Shown here: piece after piece, positions 12,301-23,246 of the stretch | Layout of the letters: every line of letters begins with the position of its first letter | How positions within the stretch are numbered: the stretch's first letter is position 1 | From: Zopfochytrium polystomum | Lineage: Eukaryota; Chytridiomycota; Chytridiomycetes; Chytridiales; Chytridiaceae | Reading direction: 5' to 3' | Length of the DNA: 64,000 nucleotides | Assembly: GCA_025765615.1 (NCBI GenBank) | Contig: JAIVFJ010000028.1 | Span: 186,001-250,000 of the forward strand | The notes under the pieces: model-generated | Database searches by the model: none | Seen by the model: only the letters and a program-made list of their open reading frames with translations | Told to the model about the DNA's origin: nothing | Position numbers and translations under genes: made by a program

Positions 12301-15031
12301 TATGTGTTGACCTGTAGAGGTCGAAAGCCATGAAAACATCTCCAGTCATCTTCAGCATAGCATGTGACTGCAAGCTGCCGTACGTGTCGTAAATTGAAAG
12401 ACATTTTGCCAGGGAATTGTTCAGGTCAGACAGAGCCAGGCCGAAAGCACCGTTCCCGAAATGCTCCCTCGCAAGATCCATGAGACACTGAACTCCCAAT
12501 TGAAGACTTAGCATGTGCATGGACGAGTTATTTTCGACCAATTCAAATGTCTGCACAGCGTCTGCGAAAAGTCCCATCTTCATTCGCAAGGATCCAAGAA
12601 GGAAATAACTGCTGGAGGCATTGCCCGAGTTCAGCTCGGCCGCTCTCTCTGACGCTTTCAGTGCTGCTGTGTACTTCCCTTCCTCCAAGTAGCACTCGGC
12701 TAAACACTCCCAGACATAAGGATCTTTGGAATTGTTTCGCAAGCAAGATTGGAAACACACAATTGCCTCTTGGTAGTGGCATTCTTGCTAGTGGAAGATC
12801 AGGACAGGCAAAACTTTATGAAGGAAAGCACTTACGAGGTTGGCCAAACCCAGCAAATTCCAAGTTGCAGCCGATTTGGGAAGGTATTCAAGCATCTCCT
12901 GCAAAATTGCCTTCGCCTCTTCCATCTTATTATCATTAAGCAGATAGCGAGAAATGGAAAGGCCGGCCTTTTCGTCCATTGAGTTAAGTGTGAAGGCTTT
13001 CTCATAGCATTTACGAGCGCGGGCACGATCGTTTTCCACTTCCTCGAAATACAGGGCCAAATAAGTGTAAGCCAGCGAGAGTGAAGGGTCCATTTTGATG
13101 GCTTGCAAAAGATTCGAGTAAGTGCTGGCCTTATCCGTTCGCCATTTTCCACCCATGTGCCAGTGAACACACGCAAGTCTGCAGTAGTCCTGGGCCCGAC
13201 CGTTTTCTTTCACTAGACGTGCAAAAGTTTCTCTGGCGTCCTCATATTTTTTTTGTAAAAACTGAATCCATCCGAGTTCCGACGAAGCAGTCTCAAGTCC
13301 AGGCGATATTTGAAGCGCCTTTTCAAATTGAAGCTTTGATTCTTCCAGAAATCCCGCGGCTTGCAAAGCCAAGCCATAACCCTGAAATGATTAGTTTTGC
13401 TCTGTCAAAATGGTGCTCACCTCAACAGCAGGAAGAAAGGTCTCATCCAAACCAACTGCAATTTTGAACTCCCGAAGTGAGTCTTGCAGGTACTTTTGTC
13501 CTCTTTCGTGGTACGACTTTCCCAGAGTTGTTCGGCAGCGTAAGTTCATTCTTAAAAAATTTTAGGTTACCGTCACAAGCAATCAGTCTTGCTTTGTCTC
13601 ACCTCTTCTTTGGGACACCGCTTGCGTCGGTCCATGCTTTTAGCTCCTTCAAACAAGACAAGCTCATGTTTCCAGCAGCTTCGAAGTTTTCCAGGGCGTA
13701 ACTGATCGCACTATATACGTACAGAGTGAAAACAAAAGACTTGTTTGATTTATATGCATTCTGTTCAACAAATTCAGTGGTGAGGTGCACAAAGTGGACT
13801 TCAGACCTCAATTAATTCCTCTGCCGCCGAAAGGTCCCCTTCACGATACTTTAAATACGCGCGGCTGGCCATACCGGCAAACCCATCATTGTACGTAGCC
13901 ACACTAGCGATAAAAGTTTGGTCGAACTCATCTAAATCGATTGTGATGGGCTAAGCCAAGAGATCAACAACTAAGGTCATACCAATATCTTTGTCTTCAG
14001 CTGACAGCAAAATCTCATAGGCAGACGAGCGATTCTCTGTCGTAAGCAGGGTCGTAGCACTTGAAATTAGTGATTTGTATATCTCAGCTTTGCCACTCGC
14101 TTCTGAATAGAATAGAAGCTTCCGGTTGAAATCGATCGCCTTCAAGTGAAATCTTTCCAAATCTGCGCCCGTTTGGGACTTCACCTTAATGTGATCAAGT
14201 AACTGCCTAATCTGCATGGTTTTTAAGGGTGTTGCGCGGGAAGCGGTGCCACCAAGGTGGTAGTGCATACCTGGGAAGCAAGGATTGCTTCGCTTTCAAC
14301 TTTTCTGGTTGTCTCGGCGAAAGTGTCTGCACCAAGCCTTCGACGACGAATCTCCACCTCTCTCGTCACAAACTTTTGATCATGCTGCTCCGCCAAACGG
14401 ACCGCCCGCCAGAGCAATTCCAGCTCCGGTTGTCGAGCCGAAACAACTTCTTTTGTTAGAAAGTCCGGAGTGGATTCTGCTCCAGGTATGAGCGCGAGGA
14501 GGATTGTGACGGCTTCGCCTGGCTCGTTTCGAGATTCGAGCAAATCCACGAGCTTAAGCGAGGTCTCGACGAACTTGGTCTCATCGCGTCTGTGAAAAGA
14601 CTTAGCACGGTACCTACAGAGCGAATGACGCGTACAGCTTGTTGAGAATGCTGAGGTATTCTCGTAAAGCACGAGCCAGCGAGCTCTGGTTATTCGACTT
14701 CTCGAATAAAGCGACAAGGCCCTGCGCGGGTAATGAATATGGCGAGAACCTGTTAAAGCAAAGGCTCTCAATGCTTGGCATGATCATATACCTGGCAGGC
14801 CAGAGCTTGCTGTGCAGGGGGCAGAGTTTCGGACAGTCCTGAGGCCGTACGGTATGCGGCCTCACTTTCGTCGAGCCTTTCCAAGTTTTGGAGAGCCACA
14901 CCAAGGAAGACGTGTGCATTGAAGTTGCGCGCGTCGATATCGATCACCTGCTCGCAAAGACCCTCGGCCTCCGGAAACCGCTTTTCGGCGATTGCCTTCC
15001 GGGCGGCCTTGAGCAAGTCCTTGACATCCAT
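9359..15031 (-). CDS. SKI3: Ski3/TTC37-type tetratricopeptide scaffold of the Ski complex
   Basis: Ski3 is the TPR scaffold that holds the Ski2 helicase and Ski8 and feeds mRNA to the cytoplasmic exosome. The start MDVKDLLKAARKAIAEKRF (15031) and NFNAHVFLGVALQNLERLDE form the N-terminal TPR pair typical of Ski3. Roughly ten exons follow on the minus strand, nearly all of them helical TPR pairs. Clear ones are WECLAECYLEEGKYTAALKA (12,700s), ELGWIQFLQKKYEDARETFA (13,250s) and SAKFWAKLCEAVGRF (10,600s). The stop is at 9359, giving about 1,500 residues in line with the family. No helicase motif is present, which separates it from Ski2. It shares a divergent promoter with DET1. Exact internal exon borders were not all resolved. 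Confidence 0.82.
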
Positions 15032-15299
15032 TGCCCAGAAGACAACAAGAATGCTGCCAACCTTGTCAGGGTCTACAAACTCAGGGTTCGAGCAGCAGCA
15101 ATCGCACAGTCTTGGGAGATACCCAGCGCTTGTGCCGCCAGTTGCTCCAAACCGACCGGGTGCGAGCAGCCCGTATCGGCAGTCTATACCCCCCTTTCCT
15201 CGTCCGTTTAGTTCCCGTTGCGCGGCTCCCTGCCCTGAATGTCCAAATTCTCCGGGGTCCCCCTGCCAGACCGATCACAGTGTAGACTTTTCTCATGCG
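15032..15299. promoter_or_regulatory. Shared divergent promoter, SKI3 and DET1
   Basis: A 268-bp gap separates two head-to-head start codons, so both promoters must overlap here. Open frames crossing it have no homologous exons. No canonical TATA is apparent. Confidence 0.5.
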
Positions 15300-17597
15300 A
15301 TGCCGTCGAGGAGGTCTCAACCCCGGACGCTCCTTAGCCTTCTTAGGAAACGAGAGACCAATCCGTCACGAACTCTGGGTGGAGCATATTTGAGCAGCAG
15401 AGACGCTTATGCCTTCATCCATCCCGATCAGACCCTTCACAATGTTTCCGCGCCACATTGCGTTTTCCGTAAATTTACACCAGATGGCAAGGTCAGCAAC
15501 ATTGTAGTTGACGCACCAGCTTTTAACCATGCCAAACGTCAAAGTATCTCGTCAGCTTTTCAAAGAATCTGCATTCACTGCAGCTTTTTGAGTTCAAGGG
15601 GTCTTCCGCAACTGATCACTTGGCCTCATCAAGATCTATGACGGACTATGGGCCGAAGGGCGCCCACTCTCATACCAGGGATTCGCAAGAAGATCCTGCA
15701 GACTTTCTTCCAAACTGCTCGCCCGAGAGCGTAGATGAGGAAAGTGAGCCTGAAGTCCCAGCCGATGAAGAGTTCAAGACGTTTTTCGAGTTTGCGTACG
15801 AAATCCCTCTTACCTTCGGTGCTGAAATGCTGAACAAAGACTTTTGTCTGTTCACCAATGATGGCAAGTATGTCATCCTCGCCTCAGCCGTTTCGTCGTT
15901 TTCTCCTGTGACTCGAAAGTATCCCCACTCTCTCGACTGCTTAAAGGCTCTTGACGACATCACGTTCTGGTTGATTAACATCGAATGTGCTTTTGTGAGA
16001 TTGCTTTTCCTACTCTTCTGTATCTTACCTGCAACTAAAAGGCATAAATTAGGTTTGCGACAAACTGGTTTTCAGTCAGGACTACATAATCTTAAATAAC
16101 CATTCCGGCGTTCAGCTGCGGGACGATATATTGGCGATTACTTCAGTCCAAAACCAGTCTATCCACTTTGTTCACGTTAATGCTGCAGGTCGTTTTGTCA
16201 TGGGGCGAACTGTCGGTTGGCACAACTCTGACGATGACGAACTTCCACTGGCGCAGCTTCGTTCAAACGAGTTTAGATGGTTAATGGAGAGCAAAGGCGT
16301 TCCGAGACCGCTTGCACTACCCAGCTCTCGCCGCAATGCGAATTCGGAATCCTTTCAATCAAGTAGAGCATCTTCACGTTGGAGCCCCATTTCTGATCAT
16401 GACCCGAGAAGCACCTACGATGTTAAGGACATTCAGCACTCACCACCATTCAGCGGCCTTAAGCAACGCTTTATGGCCTTCCTATACCGGAAAGTTTCGA
16501 GCTCTGGATCTCCACGGTGGGTTTTACTTCTTTAGTCTGAGGGGGTGCTAACACGTCTATGTAGTGCAATGCGACATTTCTATCTCACTTTCGAGCAGTT
16601 TTCGTCCCTTCTTATGTGGAGAATGCAATTCTTGTCCGATGATCATATTCTTATAAAGTTTGGAGCGCTTGAAAACGTGTTATCAAAAGTGAGCAGTTGT
16701 CAAAAGGTTGAAGTAATCGGCTGTTCGCTAACAGAGAATTTCAGACTGAACCTGCACTTTCCCAATCTTGTTTTTTTGTTGTCTTTGCTCTCGAATCATC
16801 AGAAATTCTTGAGGTGTACGAGAATTCATCAGATGAACTGCTCGACCTCTACGAAACGTGGCCACAATTTCGCGGCTTTGCATTCTCCAACATGACAAGC
16901 TACTCGTCGTTCCCATGCAACAATGAGTACTCAAGAGATGCGTTTCGAAAGCAAATGTACACTGTCCGCAAAGCAAGGAACGGAGGGTGGGTTGAACACA
17001 ACGAAAGCAAGCTCTCTTTATATTGCTGACGCTTTTGCAGAGCGACACAGTCCATCCGGAGAGTCCTCTCGAACTTGCCACTAAACCCACAATCCTTTAT
17101 CGACACTCCTTTCCTCGATCACTCGCTCTACATATTTGACGAGAAGGTCATCAACAACAGCGACCGGTGAGTTGCTGGTCGAGCGTGTGTGGCTCTTACG
17201 CGAAAGTTTGAAGGGGTCGGCTCTTTGGCGAGCTGCCTGTTAAGTTTTGGAGCCGAAGGACGAACCAAATCAAATTCAAACTGGATCCGAATCCAATGTC
17301 ACAGTCAGAAGCACCCCCGCCGTGGCTGTCCAGGGCAAATCGGTAAGAATTTCGGGAAATCATAACGCCAATCTGACGAATCAATCTGCTCTTTAACCCT
17401 GCAGGCGATATGTTGGATTCATCTTTCATCCATTCCTGCCTTTCGCTATTTCAGTGATGGTGATACCACCCCAACCGTCCACCGTGGTAAACTTCCATGT
17501 GCGCTTTGGCCATCCAGTACGCGTGAGGGGCTCAGTGGCGCCTGGATATGGAGAGAGCAACAAAAGGAAGACAGGGACGAAGAGAGCGAGACAGTGA
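15300..17597 (+). CDS. DET1: DET1 (de-etiolated 1) homolog
   Basis: DET1 is a beta-propeller-like adaptor that binds DDB1 and COP10/UBE2E in Cullin4 ubiquitin ligase complexes in plants and animals. The start MPSRRSQPRTLLSLLRKRE leads to HCVFRKFTPDGK, where a GTCAGC..CAAAG intron (15,492-15,544) joins YLVSFSKNLHSLQLFEFKG. Further family blocks are NKDFCLFTNDGKYVILAS, DDILAITSVQNQSIHFVHV, FSSLLMWRMQFLSDDHILIK, YENSSDELLDLYETW, FIDTPFLDHSLYIFDEK and the C-terminal FIFHPFLPFAISV..VVNFHVRF. The order and spacing follow human and plant DET1. The stop is TGA at 17,595-17,597 after a short basic tail. About six introns are needed. Most described fungi lack this gene. Confidence 0.88.
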
Positions 17598-17604
17598 GAG
17601 AGAG

Positions 17605-17775
17605 ACCAAGACAGAGGGAGACTGAGGTGTGTGTGTGTGTGTGTGTGTGTTGTGTGGCCCAGTCGCCCCCAAAAAAGAAAAAGAAACAGAAAGGGGGAAC
17701 TTCGGCTCAGCGACGCCTCTCTCTCCCTCTCTCTCTCTCTCTCGCTCTCTTGCTCTCTCTTTCTCTCTCTTGCCA
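17605..17775 (+). repeat. Microsatellites (GT)n and (CT)n after DET1
   Basis: A GT run at about 17,626-17,651 and CT-rich tracts at 17,718-17,772 lie between the DET1 stop and the repeat-rich region. They create spurious open frames of Ser/Leu and Arg/Glu repeats that are not genes. Confidence 0.85.
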
Positions 17776-18440
17776 CTTCCCTTGCTTCGAATATATAAAG
17801 AAGGTTGTTGGAGTATGCCCTCGCGAGAAACTTAGAATAAGCAAGGGTTACGGACGTGACTTGTCATCCCGTTCGTCTCACACAGCAAGGCTTCGCAAGG
17901 CACCCTCGACACAGGTGAGGGGGTTTGTTCTTGTTCTTTCTTTGGTCAGCTGTCCGTTTGGTCCAAGCAGAGTAGGCAGCCCTTGCACAAGAGGGTTGAA
18001 ACACCCACCACGGGACACATAAGGCCTCCCCTTGCACTGATTCTGTGAGTGACAAAGCTACTCAGAGCTACGGCCGTTCAGCAGCGAGTAGAAGGGCAGC
18101 ACTCAACAGCAATCAGTCACACTTACACGTGAAGAAAAAGGGAGGGTAGGACGGGAACAAATAAGGAAAGAGGGTAAATGAAAAGGTGGAGTGAAAGGTC
18201 GGGTCCCGATATAGAGAGACTGTTGAGCAAGGTTTACGCTACTCCACCCCTGGTTGGACAGTGCAAACCACAGAAATGAACTGAAGGACACTGACTAGTG
18301 CAGCCGAATGCCCAGAACCTGAATAACCACCACAGTAAATGTCAGGCGGGAAGAAGATATTCTGAAGGCCAGAAAATACTTTCAAAGAAAAGAAAACTTG
18401 AAAGTTAAAAACCTCTCAAAATGATTAAGGATTTAAGGGA

Positions 18441-18441
18441 C

Positions 18442-18474
<33 letters not shown>

Positions 18475-18475
18475 A
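18441..18475 (+). repeat. (GA)n microsatellite
   Basis: A GA-rich run inside the retroelement-derived stretch; it has no coding meaning. Confidence 0.8.
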
Positions 18476-18834
18476 GCGGTGCTGCACAACCGGCCGAAGG
18501 CTGCGATTGCCGCGAAGTGGTGATAGCAGACGTTGTGAGGATGACAGGCTGTTGAGCCTGCGACCTCAAATAAAAAGAGTATACCCCGCTTTTTTAACTG
18601 ATAACTTGTGAGGATTATCAATTTGACTCAACCAAACAACGTTTCACGAAAGTGATGTAACACGGCTGGACCCCATTTCTTATTATTTTCATGGGTTATT
18701 ATTGTCCCTGCAAGCCGAACCACTGAGATTTGGACTGTCTCTTAGCCGCGGCCATGTATATTATTCATGTTATTATTACGCACTAAGTTGCAGGCTGAAT
18801 GGGTCAGGCCGCTCTGCACTACTGGCCAGAGTCC

Positions 18835-18912
18835 CTCTAGCTCAGTGGTGTAGAGCGCTCCCTTCAATGGGAAAGGTGCTAAGTTTGAGACATGCTGGCA
18901 GTTACTGACTGA
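18835..18912 (+). other. tRNA-like segment (SINE head or tRNA pseudogene)
   Basis: TAGCTCAGTGGTGTAGAGC fits an A box with a four-pair D stem (GCTC/GAGC), followed by a five-base stem region around TTCAATG and a weak B box GTTTGAGAC. The anticodon and T stems have mismatches, so a functional tRNA is unlikely. A tRNA-derived SINE head or decayed pseudogene is the simplest view. Confidence 0.3.
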
Positions 18913-19599
18913 ATGATGCAGAAATGCTAAGTTCTGCACAATGACTAAGCCTTGCCCCCCTCACTTTTGGAAATGGATTAGGATGATGTGCTTCAGTGGG
19001 TAGAAGTACAGAGTCCAGGTGTACACAGAGCTAACACAGAGCTGCTGCATAAGCCACCATGATGAAAGGCCTCATGAAAGGGTATGAGATCATAGGGTTT
19101 TTTCTCCTTTCTTTATTGATGATTTTTACTTATTTTTTCAATTAGTCGTTTATCCTGTTTTCCTGTTTTTACTGTTTTATCTTTTATTTATTTGTTTGTT
19201 TGTTGTCTCTGTGTGTGTCTCTCTTTTCTTTTGTGGCTGTGAGTGACTGTCTTCCTCTTTGCACCAACCAGCTCTCTCCATCTCCTCCATCTTTCTTGGC
19301 AGCTGATGCCAAGAAATGCTCCATGATTTTCTGAGCTGTCTTCCTTGTTTGATGGCTCAGCCCCATTGTTTGGTGACTCACTCCTCCTCTCTCTTCTTTG
19401 TTGTTTTATTTATTGTTTTGTTCTTTTGTATATGTTTTCCCCTCTTTTCCCTTCCTTCTTCCTTCACCCTGCTGATTCCAACCCTCTCCTATTTAAGCAG
19501 CCCACCCCCCATTCTTGTTGCCCCTTAGAACCTGTACCTGAAGTCTTCTTGCCTGCCCTTATTCCTTCTCTGACTGTGTGTATGAGCTGGGGGTGGCAG

Positions 19600-19675
19600 T
19601 CCCCTGGTGTGTGACAGGAGAATTGGTTCTCTTGGCCATTTATGGCAGTGTGCTGGGTTCAAGTCCCAGTGCACC
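19600..19675 (+). other. tRNA T-arm-like hairpin with B box
   Basis: CTGGG-TTCAAGT-CCCAG at about 19,649-19,665 forms a perfect five-pair T stem with a B-box loop. No matching acceptor stem is found upstream, so this is scored as a tRNA-derived repeat fragment only. Confidence 0.3.
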
Positions 19676-20666
19676 TCACCATTCTGCACATACTGTTTAG
19701 GCTGGTCTGGGGTAGGAGCTACTTGATGATGGACGGTGAGAGGGTAAAACTGTGGTAGTGCCTCGCCGGTTCCTGTCAATACATCACTTCAAATCCAGGT
19801 CTCTCAAGGTGATATGAATGAGTTGGCTGGTCAGGTATTATGTGGTGGTATGGTCTCTCTGGTATTCCTCCCTGTCCCTGGTGATGGTTCCTTTGGCCTT
19901 TGGTGGGCCTGGTTCACTGGGTTCAGACCCTCTTCCTTTCATGCTAATACCTGTGGTTGTCTTTGGTGTCTTCCTTGTGTGTGGGAGTGGGTATTGACCT
20001 TCCTTGCTTCTAAGACAGGTTATTCTGTCTGGCTTGGCGAGGCAGAGGTCTGTCTCCTGGTAGGATGAAGCAAGAAGAGTCCCACTGTCTCCCACCCTGG
20101 TTGCACCCTCTTCCTTGGATTGAGTTGGAACACTCTCCTTGGAGTGAGACAAGTTGTGTCTGGTTCTGTTAAGTGGAAAACAGTTCTGATTTGGTTCAAC
20201 AGGCACCTCTGCACACTAACTGTTCCTTGTGTCTGCCCTTTGTCTCTCCAACCCCCTCCAACTCAGGGTTTGACTTGTTGTTTATTTCTTTTGTTGTTTC
20301 TTTTGATGGGTTGTAGTGGCTTGTCACTCCCCTTACCAATTCAGTCAGTCTTACCGATCAAGTCGGTTCTGTCTCTGGTCTAACTTGGCTTTGGCCTTGT
20401 GCCCCAGATGAAACCCTTCTGTGTCTTGCACCAGAGGATTATGCTTTCTTTTGTGATTGTGTCTGTTTCATGCTTTGGTGTGAGAAACCCCTCTTTTGTG
20501 TTAGAGATTTATTTGTGTTTTTCTTGGGCTTTTTAAGACTCCAAATACACTTTCCTGTCTAGTGCCCCTAGACACCCTCCTTTTGCCCCTTTTCATTAGT
20601 CAGGATTGGTATTTAGGTCCATGCTCTAGTTTCCACCTATAGCCCTAGGTGAGGAGTTAGAGAGCA

Positions 20667-20890
20667 CAGTCTCACAACGTGAGATTGTGGCCGAAGGCCG
20701 CAAGATCAATGGTGGTGAATTTGAAGGCAGCGGCGAAGCCGCCGGAGATTGCGGCTGTAGGCTGCGAGATTGGTAAGTAGTGATGGTGATTCTGTCGTGA
20801 TCGCGGCCTGATCGCGGCCTTTGGCCGTGATCTCGACGGGATCGGCAAGGCTCCTAGACTTTATTGCTGAGACCTCAGTGTAGTCTCACA
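20667..20890 (-). repeat. Fragment related to the ends of element C
   Basis: Positions 20,853-20,890 are the reverse complement of the first 38 bases of element C (49,310-49,347) with three differences. A second CAGTCTCACA end lies at 20,667-20,676. Between them are GC-rich GGCCG-type hairpin motifs. It appears to be an inverted remnant of the same repeat family. Confidence 0.55.
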
Positions 20891-21899
20891 ACTGCCAGTT
20901 AAATCAGTAAGGTCATGCTCAAATCTAACTGTCTCCAGCAGTATGTTCCCTGCTTAATAGGGAGAGTGTGGATTATAATCAGGAAACATGCAATCCCAAC
21001 AACCTGGCACCACTTGAGACGTTTCACAAAAGCCCCTTTGTTTGCCGCAATTATTGAAGCCGTTCATCACCATAAGGATCTGTTGGATGTGTCAGAATGA
21101 AGGGGAATTTCCTGCTCAAGTCAGAAGCACCATCCACCAGAGATCGCTATCCTCACCTTGAATAACTTCTGCCGACACGAATTCGTCCTGGACACCAAAA
21201 ACAACCACAACCATGGCTCACAAGCTACCATCCCCTCATCCCTGCAGGGCACTGCCTTGCCCCCAGCACTTGGACATGCCAGACAAGCAAGGCTTTGCAG
21301 TTCAATAACAGCATCTTGAAGCCACCTCAGTCTCTCTCCAACAACACCCACCCAGGAAAAGGGAGATCTCCCAGCAGTGGCAAAACAACCCCCAACCCAG
21401 CAACATATCAACAGAACTGATGCGTGTGCCAACCCACCAGGACCATCTCTGCATAGCACATAGGAAGCCATAGCAAAGAACACCACTGGTGTGGTTGGGA
21501 CCATCCTTCCAGCAGCACTAGGAGTGGTGGGCCTAGCGGCTTCAAGACTTGGGTGCTCAGTTCAGTGTGGAGGCTTTCAGTGGCCGCGAATGGTGAGAGC
21601 CGGGGGGCTGTGCACTGCGAGAGCCTGGAGTACTCACATTGCTAGGGGTGGAAGGTCCAGTGATGTGGCAGAACCAGCCATGCCAAGTGATGCGCCTGTT
21701 CCTGTTGATGCTCCTGATGCACAAGATGCGTTGATTGCATGCGGATTCCACAAGGCCAGTGACAACATGTCCCTATCTGGTTTCGTCAGACTCAGTCACT
21801 CAGAACCTCAGACCCTCGGCTTTCCAGTTGTGTTACCCACCATGCGAATTTGTTTTCAACATCAGCACAGCATATCTGCACCCAGAACTCCGTTGCTGT

Positions 21900-22240
21900 T
21901 AGCAGGGGAAGCAATTTACTGGACACCAATGCGGTCAGCACTCAACAGTCTCAACACCAACAACAGCAGAGTATACTGCCTTAGTGAACTCAGTTGGGAG
22001 CTTGAGGCTGTTAGGCGGAACTGACTGGTTCGCAGCAAGAGGCACAAGACAGACTCAAGCCTATTATGACTGTTAGTTATTGTTGTCACAATGTCCATGG
22101 GAGAGCAAGCCACTGCCAATGCAGTCCTGGGCACTGGCTTGTGCTGTTGACAAATACTCCAAGTATAAAGTGGAATGGAAACCTGGTGTTAAAAGTTTTC
22201 CTCCTCTTCTGCTCAAGCAGATAATATAGGAGAGGTTTTT
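21900..22240 (+). pseudogene. Copia-type pol 3' end remnant and start of a presumed LTR (family B)
   Basis: A frame near 21,940-22,030 resembles the end of Copia RNase H (T-A-E-Y-T-A-L-V-N-S..), but stops and frameshifts interrupt it. From about 22,030 it parallels 45,410-45,590 closely, including a shared purine-rich tract, TGTTAA-AGTTTTCC and CTGCTCAAGCAGATAATATAGG. The copy here lacks the solo LTR that interrupts the paralogous sequence at 45,592, so it acts as the empty site. Confidence 0.6.
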
Positions 22241-22980
22241 ACCCTGTGCCAGTCACACTTGCCTAGCAACTATTACAGCGTGCATATCATCATTATGTAT
22301 CCATAATTCATAACAGAGTTTTTTTTCTCTTTCTCTCCAAGTTGGGGAGAAGGACCACCCACAAACACACATCTCCACTTCATTCACTCCTTCCACTCAC
22401 TCACTCAGAGAAGACTGTTTACAGAGGCCATCAACAACCTTCATTCCACATTTAACTTCGACACCAACATCTGGTTGCTTGCTGAGGAAGGACTCGTGCA
22501 GGCCAATCTTGTTCCCTTATTTTAGCAGCCCACCAACCTCCTCACCAAGCCACACTGAGATGTTATGGTTTTTGAGGCTGAATTCTGCTTGGACTGGTCG
22601 AGTCGAGGCAAACAGCTGCGAAGACCACTTTCATCAGAAACAGACCAGGACAAGGGGATGAAAAGCGTGGTGCACTGCAGTGCATGGAGGGCGCATATGG
22701 CGTGCAAGAGTAAAGTAGATGGTTAGGCCCTAGGATTAGGCCCAAGTAGTTTTCCTTCTTTCATTTGGCTGTTTTAGCACCCTTTTGTTTTCCCCACCCT
22801 TACGCAGTACTCTCCTCAGCAATGCCTTCCCTGATACGTTTCCTTTCGTTACCCTGCTACAGTTTTCCTGATTGGTCAATTGGTTTGGGTTTCACCTGGA
22901 CAGTGGCGTTTTCAATTCTCTCACTCAGTTTCTTTCTTTAAAGTAGGTTTGCTTTTTAAGGCACTTTGTGCAAGGGGGAG

Positions 22981-23109
22981 TGTTGGAATATGTGAGAAAA
23001 TGAGAATAGGCAGGAAGAAAAGTTGATTAGAGACGTGACTTTTCACCCTCCTTCCCTTCATCATCGTCCACCGTTCTTGCCGTCTCGGTCGGGGACCAGA
23101 ATTTCAACA
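22981..23109 (+). repeat. Candidate 3' LTR, TGTTGGAA..TTCAACA
   Basis: It starts directly after a purine-rich tract (CAAGGGGGAG) and has inverted ends TGTTG/CAACA over 129 bp. It ends about 140 bp before the NSA2 start codon, so it may contribute to that promoter. The length is short for Copia and the call rests on ends only. Confidence 0.4.
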
Positions 23110-23246
23110 AAGATCACCTTCGCGGGCCATCTCGTTGGAACAGCGTTGTCCTACTTGTTGACTTGTTCCTTTTTCTTTGTTCTCCAATTGCTGGTCGTTG
23201 TGAACATACTAACAAAAGAAAGAAAGTAAGAAAGAAAGAAGAAGCA

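Larger units (their letters stand above)
17806..23109 (+). mobile_element. Degenerate retroelement region with related LTR-like ends
   Basis: The sequence at 17,806 (TGTTGGAGTATG..) and at 22,981 (TGTTGGAATATG..) can be aligned for about 80 bp, sharing AGAATA-GCA and GACGTGACTT blocks. The second copy follows a purine-rich CAAGGGGGAG and ends in TTCAACA at 23,109, as an LTR should. Flanks AAGGT and AAGAT match at 4 of 5 positions. A 5.3-kb Copia element with very diverged LTRs is one reading; the inside is mostly uncodable and contains fragments of other families, so a composite of older pieces is equally possible. Confidence 0.4.

Noticed and set aside
17426..17776. Minus-strand frame rich in Arg/Glu
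   Set aside because: It crosses microsatellites and the DET1 3' exon; no family resemblance.
18835..18912. Functional tRNA gene
   Set aside because: The anticodon and T stems have mismatches and the B box is weak.
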